A stretch of DNA of 64,000 nucleotides from Cristatella mucedo (Eukaryota > Bryozoa > Phylactolaemata > Cristatellidae). Position 1 is the first letter of the stretch, and each line of letters begins with the position of its first letter. The stretch is taken from positions 24,385,001-24,449,000 of the forward strand of contig WPIO01000001.1 of assembly GCA_009760855.2 (NCBI GenBank), read 5' to 3'. The position numbers and the translations under genes were made by a program. Positions 1 through 54,244 of the stretch are shown here, one piece after another. The notes below the pieces were generated by a model. The model was not told the DNA's origin, ran no database searches, and saw only the letters and a list, made by a program, of their open reading frames with translations.

Positions 1-89
1 ACACGTGTTGCTGTTGCCCTTGTACACGACGTGAGCAATTTCATAACTCACAACCGTAAATAATAGCAATTGACTCGGATAGAGAAAAC

Positions 90-1505
90 TCTGTGGGAAA
101 CAGGTATGTTTTAAACTATAAGCACGCCATCTCAAGGGCGGGAAGACCAACAAGCAGTAAGCTATAGAAATCTGGTCAGGATATCACGGATTCTTAAACA
201 AGCTTGGCTGAGGCGTCCTTTTTCGAACCAGCCCGGATTGTTGTAATGTTGCGGAGGTAGAAGTGGGCAGACTTGACTGCGGAGCTGATGTGTTAATTTA
301 GGGACAATTTGGCAAGTCATTTTGGAAGAGGACACACAGATTCCGGGAAGAGGCTAGAGAAGATGAACGAGTAGGGTCGATTTGGAGAGTTGGGGTTTCC
401 AGTTTCCGAGCTCCTTGGTTTTTTCCATAATTGGTAAATTGAATTGTCGCCATCCAATTTCAGGAAGTTTGCTGCCATCCAAGTGCGAATGTCAGTAATG
501 CATTCTGTTAGAGAGCTGAGAGAGTTTTAGATGCTGCAAGCCAGAGAATGCTCAGAGTACGTACAGCCTCGCGTCGTCAGCATAAAGTGAAAGCCTATAT
601 TGTCCTTGGTGATTATATCGGTATTACATTACATTACATGAAAGGAAGAGTGTAAGCTGTGAAAGAAGTGAACCTAAAACAAATCCCTTGGACATTTCCT
701 TTGCCAAAAGCTAACTTCGCGATCATTTGTCATTTATATCTAATCTCTGCGTTCTCCGACTGAGACACAACGTAAACCTTTGCAAATTGATGCCTATGAT
801 GCTTGGGCAATATTCTAGGCACTCAGGAAAGATTGAATGATCATTAGTATAAAAAGCAGCTGAAAGACCCAGAAGAACTAGCAAAGAGACCTTATTGTAG
901 TTTGAGTGTATGCCTGCTCCTCTGATGAGCCTGTGATGTGGCATGGACACAGGCCGGTAACCGCTGGTGGCCAGATGGTGGATTCACCATCAGGGTCGGC
1001 CACTGCACAGTTGTGGTCCTCGATGAATCATCGGGGTCAACCAGGGGACTGGAGAAAAGGAAGGAGACTCGAGTGCGACAAGGGGGCGAAGGGAGTCGTG
1101 CGTCTTGCTGCTCCATGCCTTGTGCAATAAACCATTGGCGTTGTTCTGGGCCAGCGTTCCGTATGCCAAACCACACTTATCTAAGTCGGCATTCCTGAAA
1201 GGGCTGTTATAAACTTCCACAGTGCCGACGCTGCTGAATGATTTACTCGAAAAACTGAGTGGAACTTACTTTCAAGGTTTGAAATTAGGATATCAGAGTT
1301 GACTAGATTACCGCTACTCATTCTAGTGTCTTGGAGGGGAATAGCCATGGGGAGACTGGGTAGAACTTGCTTAAGTTCTCCTGGTCTAGTGTCGACTTTT
1401 TAATAAGTGGCCGGAGAGCAGCTTCCTTGAAAGATGATGGGCAACAACCCGAGGCTAGTGACAGACTGATTACGTTAGTTACGCAAATAAGTAGTAAATC
1501 TATGA
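90..1505 (-). mobile_element. LINE-A (CR1/L2-type) fragment, split by a solo LTR
   Basis: The minus strand carries a degenerate reverse-transcriptase region of the same LINE family as the long copy at 40.3-43.8 kb. About 1505-1181 covers the segment before the polymerase palm. About 890-720 matches the VSLLVLLDLSAAFDTIDH stretch of that copy (here VSLLVLLGLSAAF). About 540-90 matches the region after the YADD box and the start of the C-terminal domain. Stops and frameshifts are numerous, so it is not functional. The copy is interrupted at 896-1175 by a separate 280-bp insertion. Confidence 0.75.
896..1175. mobile_element. Probable solo LTR
   Basis: This 280-bp block interrupts a LINE-A copy and is absent from other copies. 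It is flanked by a 5-bp direct repeat, CTTAT at 891-895 and 1176-1180. Its ends are TGTAGTTTG... and ...CAAACCACA, the TG...CA form of an LTR with short imperfect inverted termini. An AATAAA lies near its 3' side (about 1124). These features fit a solo LTR left by recombination of an LTR retrotransposon. A small non-autonomous DNA transposon with 5-bp target duplication is the alternative. Confidence 0.6.
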
Positions 1506-2870
1506 TACTGCTAATAATAATTATGCACTTAATAAAGCGCCCTCAGATAACTCAATCTCTTTCTAGGCGCTTTACATTTTCTGCAAAGGGAAACGCGATC
1601 GAATGGTGAGTAATAGCATGCTTGATAAACAACATGAATAACATGGTTAGGGGTGACATCCAAAGAGTCAGCATGCAAATGTGGTTAGTGGCAGCATGCA
1701 CAGTGTCAGCACGCATAAGCACATCAAGGACGAATCACCGGGACCCACTAAATGCTGTCCTAAATAGGTGTGTTTTAAAGTTCCTTTTAAATGTGGTCAA
1801 GTCAGGGGATGTTCTGACGCAGGTCGGGAGGGAGTTCCAGGATTTGGGAGCATATGCACTAAATGCACGGTCTCCAAAGGATTTGAGGTTTGTACGAGGT
1901 ATTTGTAGACTGTTGGATTCCGAAAAGCGGGTGGTACGATGCTTGGCCTGATGGGGGAGTATGTCGGAGAGATAGGCTGGAGCCATAGAATGAAGAGACC
2001 TAAAAGTGAGCGACAAGACCTTGAAGTCAATCCGTTGCTTGACTGGTAGCCAGTGCAGGTCGGCGAGAAATGGAATAATGTGGCAACTGCGATGTTTGGT
2101 TGAGTGCAGCTTCAATACCAAGGTTCTTCAGGTTTTGCGATTTGATGACCACTTTTAATGCAGAAGGTGAGACATACTGCAGAGAGATGGAGATCTGCAT
2201 GTGGTTAGATTGCAGAAATTTGTAATAGAATAAGTTGACAGTTTACAATCACGGGAAAACATCTGATCAAGCCCTGTTTTGGCCTAAGAGTTCAGGTTCT
2301 CGCCCTGCGGCATATGTAAAGCGGTTGGATAGATACTTAGTTCTCTTAGGGCATTGTGTAAATAAATTATTTCTTTTTTAAAGCGCGTCCTTTAATTTGA
2401 GTGGGTCCATGTGCATGAATCACGTAAAAAATTGAATCAGCCAGGGAACGTAATTCGGCACATCTAGCGTCGGCTGAGTTATCGAAATGAATGTTGAAAT
2501 CAGCGTATATAAGGAGAGAACACTTTTTTGTAGATTGAATCAAAATGAGATAAGAAAAATCGAAAATAACGCGACTTTCGGTATGGTGGGAAGGGCGATA
2601 GATGACAGCCACCAGTGGCTGCTGATGGTGCCACTATTGACAGTCGGCTGAAGGCGTGCTTCTAAAAACGATGTTAGAAGCCGCAATTCTATCGAAACGG
2701 GGGCTCGGAAGTCGTGGGCTCGTCTTCCAACGACGGAGCGACATTACCATGATTCTTTCAGGCGCTACAACATCTCCATGGGCGTTTAGCGATACAAAAA
2801 TCTGGGAGACGGTTCAACCATATTGCCTAAGCCCGACAATGCTCGATTGCATTTCTTAAAACAAAGCAAA
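1506..2870 (-). mobile_element. LINE-A copy, antisense, interrupted by a SINE
   Basis: Read on the minus strand, the 3' end (ATT-rich tail and AGAGATT...TCTCT motif) lies at about 1506-1590. The C-terminal domain lies at 2121-1735, with LHWLPVKQRIDFKVLSLTF followed by a stretch ending TTFKRNFKTHLFRTA. Further upstream is a decayed endonuclease portion, with VIYRP and ADFNIHFD recognisable between 2612 and 2450. The middle (reverse transcriptase) is missing, so this is an internally deleted or composite copy. A SINE-like insert sits at about 2265-2385. Confidence 0.75.
2265..2385 (+). mobile_element. SINE-B, degenerate
   Basis: A short sequence with a decayed tRNA-like head (TTTTGGCCTAAGAGTTCAGG) is followed by CATATGTAAAGCGGTTGGATAGATACTTAG... 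and an AAATAAATT end. This matches the SINE-B tail seen at 12.7, 52.8 and 61.4 kb. It interrupts the antisense LINE-A endonuclease segment. Confidence 0.55.
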
Positions 2871-2969
2871 CTACATTGTTTTGCCATCACTTGATTAGCA
2901 GATATGTTTGCTGGTAAGTGTTAGATACACTCACGCCCTGCTAGCAACAAGGTAAAAGTGCTGGTTTAA

Positions 2970-3227
2970 TCATTCATATATTTCGAAAAATTTGGGTAAC
3001 AGCATTAAAGTCCGCATATAATCATGCCCGGCAGAAGTAACAAGTGTTGCAGTCGATGATATACCACTATATAGGCCTTCGGCGGCGCCGAGTGTTGCAA
3101 AAACTCCGTCGAGGAAATAACATATCATACTGATTGTGAGTGCTCTAATCCTATCATTTTCGGCGGGGCTTCCGGTCGCTGCATCTAAAATATTCGTCGT
3201 TAATTGTATGGTGAGCCGTGATGGCAC
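2970..3227 (-). CDS. Unrecognised reading frame, possible terminal exon on minus strand
   Basis: An open frame of about 85 codons ends at a TAA at 2970-2972. The translation is not low-complexity and includes the stretch CYFLDGVFATLGAAEGLYSG and the end LLPKFFEIYE. A plausible splice acceptor (ATTTTAG on the minus strand, at about 3185-3191) would start an exon at 3184 in phase 1. It is not part of any repeat family recognised here. I do not recognise the product. It could be the last exon of a gene lying to the left, or a chance frame. Confidence 0.25.
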   Translation of the reverse strand: MPSRLTIQLTTNILDAATGSPAENDRIRALTISMICYFLDGVFATLGAAEGLYSGISSTATLVTSAGHDYMRTLMLLPKFFEIYE

Positions 3228-3368
3228 ACTAGGTAAGGCGATTGCTTTTCACGACCACGGTCCCGAAGTCGTGGGTTCGAATCCTGTGGTGCAATTGCCG
3301 CTGCAAGCGGTGGTGATAGCCGTAAGGGCTCTTCTGTCGCTATACAAAAGAGGCTTTTAAATCAGCAA
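3212..3368 (+). mobile_element. SINE-A, tRNA-derived
   Basis: The head GCCGTGATGGCACACTAGGT resembles a tRNA A box and GGGTTCGAATCC is a good B box, the two parts of an internal RNA polymerase III promoter. The body GTGGTGATAGCCGTAAGGGC... and the CTATACAAAAGAGGC end recur in seven other copies in the window. The folded cloverleaf is not preserved, so this is a SINE and not a tRNA gene. Confidence 0.75.
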
Positions 3369-4228
3369 GTATTTTTTTAATGAAACAAACTATTTAGCTG
3401 AGCACCTAAGCCCACAACGTTTCGTGCCTTACGCGCTTTTGATAAAGTTACACGACGTAAGCCACCGAAATACGCACGAGACACGATACGCGCTTGCACG
3501 CAGCTCAGTTTCTAAGGAAAAGGCAGCGTTTAACCAGCAAACATACATATGATGTTGCACGCCTCTCAGGGATTGATATCCTTTGAAGCTGCCGTCAGCC
3601 TAAAAGAGGGTCGCCTACAGCGGATCGTTGCGTGATCCACGGATACGTATTCACTGGCTGCATTGCTGAACGACAATTTTTATTGCGGTAAGAAGGCAGC
3701 AGTAGGTGCAAGCAGAAGGGGGCCGGATGAGACGGGTCCAGGTTCGCAGCCGCGCGAGCGTGAGTAGCGTGTGACCGCAGCCGAACAATATTCAAAGGCC
3801 TTGCCGAAATCGAGTCGGATGGTGTTTTACAAATTATTTTCCGTAAGTCTTATCCGTCTATCCAGCGGCTTAACAACAACGCATAGATAAAATCGAACTA
3901 TCCAGGCACCAAACCATCTTTTACCATTAGCGGGTGGGCGGGCAGCGCGTCCGGAAACAGTGCGCACGTCCGTCGATGGGAAGCCGGGTGTACTTATGCA
4001 AGTCAAAAAATTTTGCTACATCGATGCGAGCAACTACCTACGGTACATTTCTTCCGGCTAATCGGCTGTTGGAGCACAGAGAAGTGGGCATGGCAGGCCT
4101 GCGAAACGGAAGTTTTAAAGGTCAGGGATGCTGTACGGCGCGCAGCCGAAGTGGATTCGTTACGACTCCATGTGACGGTTGCGTGGGTGCTGCGGCTGGC
4201 AGCTCTCGGTTGAGATATCCGCCGAACG
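3369..4228. other. Upstream region of THADA, no gene seen
   Basis: No supported coding frame or recognised repeat. GC content rises toward 4228, as expected for a promoter and 5' untranslated region. An in-frame stop at 4211-4213 precedes the chosen ATG. No TATA box could be assigned. Confidence 0.4.
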
Positions 4229-45909
<41,681 letters not shown>

Positions 45910-46082
45910 AGCCGGTGCTGTACAATGCTGTCACCTTTAAAGTTGTCTTCCGTGCATTGGCACTTCGCAGCTGTGTAATGGCTACAGAGATGACAGCACA
46001 ATGCTCTACGTTCTTATCGAATTTGGAGGCAAGTTTTGACTATGGAAAATGCCTGGTAGCCTGCTAGCATTATGTTGTCTGC

Positions 46083-46088
46083 AATAAA
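46083..46088 (+). terminator. THADA polyadenylation signal
   Basis: AATAAA lies 174 bp after the stop codon and is followed by a T-rich stretch (CATCTTTTTTGCC). Confidence 0.7.
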
Positions 46089-47044
46089 CACGCTTGCCAT
46101 CTTTTTTGCCATCATATTAGAATTCTGAGTTGGTTGTTTTCAGGCCAGTTTGTAGCAACTGCTTGGGTTTTACTCAACAATCACTCAATCTACCTAAGAC
46201 TTAGCTGACCAATCTTCCAGCATTTTTTTAGTATCTGCTTGGTTAGTAGACTGTATCTTCATCTGAATGAGATTGGTGTTGGCATCGTTTGGTACGGTCT
46301 TGTAATTAAGTGATCTTTGAGCTATGAAGTGAATCTGCAGAGGATAGCTGAAGCATGTTTCATACTGATCCAGTCTGCATGATCACAAAAGATCAAGGAC
46401 CATTGCCACACATTCTTTATCAAGGACCATTGCCACACATTCTTTGTTGTGGACGTGTACGCTCGTGACAGCATGGAATTGTATTGTGTTACCACTCTGA
46501 AATTTTTTGGTATGGCGACTACTAATAATATTTGGCAGAGAAATTAGTCGGTTTGGTAATTCAGATCGTCTAAAGCTATGCTAGTTCTTAAAGTATTATA
46601 ATACCATGTTAGTTGTAAAGCATATGTATACTACCCTAGGGGAACTAAATTTACAGTAGCTTTTGCTTACTCCACGTTTGCGATTAAGTGTACTGCAACT
46701 CAGCCTGGGCCTATCCTGTCCAGTAAATAGCCACGGCCGTAAGCCAATTATACTTTGCATATGTTTCATTTATGATTTGTATTAATAAGCAGCAATGCAA
46801 GACGAAAAGGAAATTTTGAGGCAAGGGTTACCTTAGCACCTTGCTTGTGGTTATTCTACTCTACTTAAACCCGAAGTAGTACAGAGTAGAAGCAGTGCAT
46901 TTAATGCACTCTCTCCTCTATCTCGATCTAGCATCACATTCAATCGGTTTGCTTTTCAGAGTGTAAATTATCGGTCCAAATAACTATCTTAATTGTGTCC
47001 TATGAATATACAATACATGGAGTTCTCAGTATTTGTCAAGAAGA
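46089..47044. other. Intergenic, nothing recognised except a tail remnant
   Basis: A weak inverted LINE/SINE tail lies at about 46618-46655 and a duplicated 31-bp segment (ATCAAGGACCATTGCCACAC...) at about 46393 and 46423. No gene seen. Confidence 0.5.
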
Positions 47045-49655
47045 GACCATTGTAATAACATGTTTGTATAGCACACTAAGAGAACGAAATCTCTTTTTAG
47101 GCACTTTATGTATGCTTGAACAAATGCATCTCCATTGGGTAGTGATAAAATGCAGTGTCTGTGTGCATACAAAAGACAATTCACAGTGACCCAGCTAATG
47201 CTGTAAGGAGCAGATGGGTTTTCTATTTCTTTTCTACATGTCACGTCAGGGGTGTCGTGACGTCAGTCGGGAACAAGTTCTAGTCTTTGAAAACATGCGA
47301 GCTGAAGGCACGGTCTCCAAATTATTGAGGTTGGTTAGGGGCGCAGCTAAACGACGAGTCAGAAGAGCATGTATTATAATGCCAAGCCTGAGTATGGAGC
47401 ATTTTGGATAGGCAATCTGGAGTGAGAGAATGAAAGGATATAGAGGTGAGTGATAGAACCTACCAGTCGATATGCTGCTTGATGGGAAGCCGGTGCAATT
47501 CTCTGGAAAGTGATGTAATGTTACAGTTGCAACGTTCACAACAGACAAGCCTAGCTGTGGGCTTTGCACTAACTGTGAGCGTTTTTATTGCACAGCCAGG
47601 AAGACTTGCAAGTTGTGAGTTACAGAAGTCTAGACTTGATGTCACAAATGCGTAGACCAGCTTGACTGTGGCATCCTTATCTAAGTAGGCCCGAATTTTT
47701 GCAATGGTTTGTAGATGACAATGGTACTGATATGGTCATCTAGTGAAAGCTCACTGTGAAACAGGACTACTGATTGCATGCAGATACTCCCGGGATAATC
47801 TGGCCCATTTGAAGGTTAGGCATTCACATTTCTGAGTAATCCTAGATTTTTCTGTAACTTTTATTTTGGTTTTATTGTCATTTAATTTTGGAAAGCTTGT
47901 TGCCATCCCAGCACTGCATGTAGCGAGAGAGATTTTAGAATTTGATCTACAAGGAAGGCAGGCAGGGTCCAAAGCACAGGTACAGCTGTGTGTCGTCTGA
48001 ATAAAAATGAAGTCCTACATTGTACTTGGCGATTACATTGGCTAGAGGAATTGTGTGAACAGAAATGGACCAACCACCGGTCCCTGGGGTGCCACATACT
48101 TTAAAGGCTCTGCAGATGATGCCCGTTGACATCAATCCTCTAAAAACCCTACTGAGATAAGGCCTAAACTAGTGTTGTGTAGTGCCACTGAAGCGGGAGC
48201 GAGATGGCAGGTGCTCATGAAGGATGCTCTTTATGAACTTGGTGATGATGGTATCTTACGCTGCTGAGAAATTAAGAAGATCCAGTTGACAGACTCTACC
48301 CAAGTCAGCATTCCTAAGAAGGTCATTATACACTCAGCAGTTCAGTGCTGGGTCTATATATAGAGTGATTAGCTTCAAACCTGACTGAAACTTACTTGCT
48401 AGATTTCAAGTTCTGACGTACGGTTTTAACTGGTCAGCCTCCACACGTTCTAGTGCTTTTGATAGGAACAGTGGTAGTGAGATTGGACATAAGTTGCACA
48501 AATTATTGTATAGTGTTTTCTTCTTAATGAGTGGCCTAACAACAGTCTTTTTTTAAGGATGCTGTGGCAAGATCTGAGGCTAAGAACGTATGTATTACGT
48601 CAATTACGCTGGGTAGCAGCACATCTGTGCATTAGAAGGAGAACAGTGGGTATTAAGTCTAGCTGGCTACTAGTCTTCTTAGACTATGAGATCAACATCT
48701 TTTGAGATGGGATCAGTAGTGGCAGGCTTGAGTGGACATTGAGGGAAAACAGGGAACAGGAGGAGGAGTCCAGTGGAGATGCTACTTTGGGGCAAGTAAA
48801 GCGATCTGCTAGATCGCCAGAAGAATCGCTATGGAGGGTGCTGACCTGGGAGCAGTTAAGGGAATGTTAGGTCATGGACATTAGCATTTTTGGATTGTGC
48901 ATCTTTGGCCGTTGCGATTGATTGGTACGACCACAATAGTCCTCGCATGCCAATCGATGGACAGTCAAACCTGATCCTTGTTATGCTTTCTCAAGCTTTC
49001 GCTTAGTAGTCCTTATTAGTTTAATTACTTCAGTAACCATAAGCCATCCAAAGAAGGGTGTACAATGTGCTTAGTCAGAGAGCAAACTCATCCATGTCAT
49101 TGGCTGGTGTCGTGCTATAGCATTTCACCAGTGATTATAGTTCAGACAAAGGATTGGGAGGGAGAGCAAGGAGGATATTTTTGTGCGAACAGCATTAATC
49201 TCAAGGGTCTTAATGTTTAGCTATGTACATAAGATTTTGGATACCGAATGGGACTAAAACTGCAGTCTGAATCAGATCCACATGTTGTCAGATGTGCAGG
49301 GCTTGTTGATAATAGGAGTTGACAGCACACAATCGCACAGAAGAATATTTGATTGAGTGAGTGACCTTTGCTATGAGTGGGGTCATGCACATTATCTACT
49401 AGAGAAAATGCCAGCCAGTGTATAAAAAATGTTCACGTGGGGTCAGTTGAGTCATCGAAATGAATGTTGAAATGACCCAGTACGAAGAATTAATGGTTTC
49501 TGGACCACAAAATCGAGATAAGATCAGCAATATCTTTAATAAAGAAGATTTGGTAACTGGGGCGATCGATTACTGCCACCATTGCAGCTTGTTATTGGAA
49601 GTACGAGAGATAGCGAAAGACTGCTTCGAAGTGATAATAATAGTGATAAAAATAG
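47045..49655 (-). mobile_element. LINE-A, antisense, nearly full span but decayed
   Basis: Read on the minus strand from 49655: an endonuclease segment (GTCATTTCAACATTCATTTC at about 49475-49455), the linker, a reverse transcriptase with SDDTQLYLCFG near 47.98-48.01 kb and KLNDNKTK near 47.9 kb, a C-terminal domain with SLDFCNSQLASLPG near 47.6 kb, and the 3' tail at 47110-47045. Many stops and frameshifts. Confidence 0.8.
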
Positions 49656-49682
49656 GCCAGAAGATGTCATAATAATAAAACG

Positions 49683-50265
49683 TGTATGATCCTAAAAGAA
49701 CTAAATCTTTTTCTGGATGCTTTATATATGCGGGAAAAGAGGCATGTCAGCTGATTATAATAATAATAATAATAATAATACACTTGATAAAGCACCCTCG
49801 TAGAACTCAATCTCTTTCTAGGCACTGATTATAGTAATAATATGCACAATTTCAGCACCCGTAAGCAAATAAAGGACAACTCGCCGGGGTAGAGTAAATC
49901 CTGGGAGGACCATGTAGGTTTCTAGCTTCTTTTTAAGTGTCGACTAAGTCATGGTTATAGGCACTAGCTTTAGAGGAGTGATTGTAAGCCTGAATTTATC
50001 AAATAGGGGGCCAGATTAAGAGAATTATGGGCCTAAAAGTGGGGAACGAAACCTTAAAGTCGATTCTGTTTTATGGGAAGCCAGTGCAGCTGGACCGAAT
50101 TATTGTGACATGATGCAGCTGAAAGTAGGCAGGCTGGACTTTGGAGCTAATGTGGTCATCTTGTGAACGGTCCGGATTCCGTACAGAGGCTATACAATGT
50201 ATACTGGCCCAGCTCATTTTGAGCGCTAGGCTTTTAAATTTCTTAGTGACAATAGCCATACATTA
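49683..50265 (-). mobile_element. LINE-A 3' portion and tail remnants, antisense
   Basis: A tail remnant at 49683-49730 and AAT repeats at 49757-49781 are followed by an inverted tail and the C-terminal/3' region to about 50265. The motif GGAAGCCAGTGCAGCTGGAC is the inverted LHWLP region. It is a second, 5'-truncated copy next to the previous one. Confidence 0.75.
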
Positions 50266-52780
50266 TTCCACTGAGAACAAGCTTTCCAAGATGTATGTGT
50301 GAGTTTCCCATTTCTGCGAACTCGTGGGGTTTCATCGTTCATTGCTAACTTCTTATCCTACCATCCATAGATCTAACTTATACTTTAACTGGCCCGTTCA
50401 GGCTAAAGTTGTGAGCTATTCCATGACTCCTAAATCAACTCCCCCCAACTTGTGATGGCATTTCCTGCAGGTCTCTCGTGTGCCACGTCGTTACGTAGGG
50501 TTTCTGTAAATAGTTGAATTCGAAGCTTGGCAATGTCGTAGAACTTAGCTTGTCCAGCTGGTGGCTGTGTCGATAAAGGAGCTAACGCATGCTACATCTC
50601 ATCTTAATTCACTATGATCAAGCAACTGCTCATATCAGAATCATTTACCAGTGTTTGATGCCAGGGTATGCCATGTTACGGATCATGACTCAAGTACTTA
50701 GCTTTTCCTCCCAATCAAACGTAAGCATATGTCCCAGTGTGTATGTGTCGTGTATTTCTTTTGCTAAGCTCCTTGTATTTGCAAGGTGATAGTGGCATCT
50801 GTGGTTTCTTGCTCGGTCTATTGTTTAATGTGATTATTGGCTTGCAATCGTCTTTTTAAGGCAACAAATAAACACTTTGGTCTTAAAAAGCAGTTTCGTG
50901 CGTTTAATTAACACTTTCAACGGTGATAATTGCTTAATGTCTGTTCTCTGTCTGTTTCTGTTCATGTCTGTTTGCACTGCTGATAAGGTTATTACTCTAT
51001 CCTATTGGACAGGTCTGTGAAGCTGCTGCATTTCTTCTTATTGAAGTTAAGCACTTCGTACTTATAGTGTACCTACATTCTGAACAACGGTCTATGCGTT
51101 ATTGTGCGTCTCGAAAATTGCTGCGTTTTTGTTAATCGTTTGTTAAACACGGAAAACTATATTCACTCTATAGTTATACTGTTCCAATCTGTAAATTATA
51201 ATCTGTGGACTTCATTCCATATGTCAGTGTGTGCATATGTGAAGCTTGGTGACGGAATAGCTGCACGATGAACATGCCAAACTTGGCCAACCATGTGAAT
51301 TTTGCGGCTTTCAGAGCAACTCTTTGGTAACACACGTTATGCCAATAGTATGTCTCGAAAGCTGAAAAGTTTAAATGACATTGTGATTCAGCACCTTCGA
51401 GGCATCATAGCTAGCCACCCACATCGTGTATCTGCATATCTTTCGATTTTCATAAGCTTCGTAATTTGATCTGTTACTTTAAAATGTTTGTTAATTTGTT
51501 GCCAGCTGTCACTCGAGTGTTTTAGGCTAGGCTAGGCTGTATTTTTATGGTTCCCTTTAAGCTAGAGCAGTACTGCTCAGCAGCTTTGTTTGCATATGCT
51601 TCAGCCTCACATTTTGGCTCTTTAGGTTACTATCCAGCTGGCAAAAAAGAACCATCTGTGTGATGTCGATGCTTTGAAACACTGCACGGGGTGGTGTGAC
51701 GGAAAAGAATCGTGGCTGTGACACGGCGAGACTCTTTGCGTGGTTCTCGAAAATTCGCTGGCTGCCACACAGTAGGTTATGTTGCACAGCAAGTTATGGG
51801 AAATTCGTGTCAAGTTATGTCTTGTCTTTGCCTCCATGGTCTGTAAGACGTTCTTTATTAGAGGCTAGAATGTTAAGTTGTCGGTTGGAATACCAAATGC
51901 AGGCAAATCAGCAGTGTTGTGGATACTGGACTTCGTGAATGGGAAGTTGCTGGCTCTTGGCTGTCCTTCAGCGCCACTAACTGGGCGAATATTTCCGCTG
52001 AACCAACTCTTGCCGTGTCAATTGCGACATTCCCTGTGCTTGTCATTTGTGCATGGCTCCACAACCTTTCTGGTGGAACCAGTTGAGTGCACAGATTATG
52101 AGACATTTTCCATGCCTCTGATCGTCTCCCTTTTACTCCTGGAGTTGAAGGTCTGGCTTTTGTTTCATTTCCGCTCGACCTACTGCTGTGGCCAAGATCT
52201 TTGTTCCGTGAACGTTCATCGGGATGACATAGAATACCACAAGGCTGTTTTCTGTCATTATAGCTATTAATAAAAGTTGGATTCGCAAGCTTCTCATACT
52301 TTAATGAGGTCAGCATGTAAGGGATATAAACTTGAGAGCCTGTTTCTGGCTGAGATTATCCCAGATTTGGACAAAGTGAAGATATCCACGTGTAAGTGAT
52401 GGCTTAACTATTTTTGTTAATAACAGTGTAAACATTATTGGTGAATAGCCAAAACAAAATCACGATTCCAGCCTGCTTGGCTTGATCTGGATATTGCGGT
52501 TTAGCTTATAACCTTGACCTGGATACATACCTAGCCTCTGGGGATTTTTTGAGTCTCAAGGTTGATCCATATGAGATCAGCATGGCAACACTTGTGGTTT
52601 CGGCACCCTCTTTTTTAACAGCCTTTACTGTTTTTTACAGAAAGCAGGATGGCGATAATCGAACTGATAATGGTATAAGACTAGCGGTAGAACACTTTTT
52701 GATTCACTATAGATTTAACTGAGATTGCTGGAGACTAGATTTCGACTAGTTGTGTATCTTCTCTACGCTTACTTGCCTTG
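50266..52780. other. Unassigned intergenic DNA
   Basis: No recognised gene or repeat family. A 130-codon plus frame at 51878-52270 begins with SVGIPNAGKSAVL, which looks like a P-loop, and an AATAAA follows at about 52269. No other GTPase motif is present, so it is not annotated as a gene. Confidence 0.35.
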
Positions 52781-52926
52781 CTGGTTTGGCCCAATGGCTA
52801 AGGTGCTCGCCCCGACTAAGGTCCGGCTGAGGTCGTGGGCTCGAGCCCGGTGGCACATGTGAAGCGCCTGAATAGAGATTAAGCTCTCTTGGGGCCCAAT
52901 GCAAATGAATTGAATTGTATTTGTAT
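52781..52926 (+). mobile_element. SINE-B
   Basis: CTGGTTTGGCCCAATGGCTA (A box), GTGGGCTCGAGCCCGGTGGC (B-box region), then GCGCCTGAATAGAGATTAAG with CTCTCTTGGGG and an AATGAATTG end. The best-preserved SINE-B here. Confidence 0.85.
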
Positions 52927-54244
52927 GGCGATGGAATATAGGCTTCGGAGCTTAATGCTTAGGTGACCTTGGAGCCGCCGGCTTTGGCCCGAGTCGAATC
53001 AGATCACTCCAGTTAAAAGTTGTCTGCCAACCCCCTAACCCATTCGCTTTAGTAGAGGACGGTCTAATAAAATAAAAAAGTAATACAGCCACAAATTTCC
53101 AATAAGCTTAAACCTTGCTAGAACGACACGGATTATCCCTGCCTCTTTCCCATAGAAATTGTGTGTTGGGATATGTGTGTATGGCTTTACTGGTGCCATT
53201 CCTATAGTTAGCCAATTAATCCAATTAGTCTAATTGTGTGAACACGTACCTCAGCTGGCTCGGTAGGCCGTTGTAGGCAGTAATCGAGCAAGCTGTGCAA
53301 CGGTCAAGAATTTGAGGTGGTTCAGCTTAACAGTAGCTGCAGCTGGCTAATTTGTTGCATTGAATGTCCCAGGATGAACAGTGGCATTAGCTTGACTGTC
53401 CCAAGTGTTATTTCTGGAAGCTCATCCAGCCAATCAATCATTTAAACAGCTATTATCTTTGACAGCTTGTAAGTGTACCTTGCCTGTACATCTAACAGCT
53501 ATGCAATTAAAATATGTGTGCCTTGAGTATACTTAGTAGCTGTATTGGAGCTATTCCCATCCAGAAAAATAGCAAGGGTTTAAAAATAATAAAACATTTG
53601 TTGTGTACCCCAAGAGAACAAAATCTCTTTCTAGGCACTTTATTTATGCTAGAAAGGAAGCTGGAGCCTACTGTGACTTTCTGCTCTTGATTGGGGGTGT
53701 CGTAGTTGGACATTTTGTCGAGTGCTCCTTCTCTGGCTGCCATCTTTGACCTGAAATTTAAAAAGTTTTACTTAGTAGTTTACGTAGTAGCCTCCACAGC
53801 CATTCCTGACCATGATTAAGGTCTATTTACGGTTAAGGCTAGTAAAAAATTAAATCTTACTAGCTTCTTGTTCTTTCCAGGTTCAGCAACAAACTGGGCA
53901 TTAGCATGGCTGCCGGAAAACTCGTTAATCCACCACGGTTAGTGCTAAATTTGGCGAACGTTTTGGGAACCACCGTTTAATGACGTAGGCTGAAAAACTT
54001 TGGAATCCCTAGCCGGTCATACTAGCCAAGTATAACTCTGTAAATTTGCTTGCTATGAGGTCTCTGAAACATACCCTGTATCTGTAATGCAAAACGCCTG
54101 CCTGTAGTGACAACTTTTAAATTGCCGAGTAAGGCGAGAGCACAATTTGAAAAACTACTTGGTTGAGGAATAATGCACTATCAAGCAAATCGTAGAAAGC
54201 CGACATAAGCCCGTAGGTTCTCCAGATAATGACCTACGCCATCT
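52927..54244. other. Unassigned, with LINE remnants
   Basis: An inverted tail lies at 53583-53650. A short decayed LINE C-terminal piece (GGAACCACCGTTTAATGACG) lies near 53965. Nothing else recognised. Confidence 0.45.

Noticed and set aside
3212-3300. Possible tRNA gene (A and B boxes present)
   Set aside because: No cloverleaf with a proper anticodon arm and acceptor stem can be drawn, and the same head with the same non-tRNA body recurs in other copies, so it is a SINE.
51878-52270. Open frame with a P-loop-like start (VGIPNAGKS) suggesting a GTPase such as an Era- or MTG1-type protein
   Set aside because: No switch, DxxG or NKxD motif follows, no splice sites are convincing, and the minus strand is equally open. 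The motif alone is not enough.
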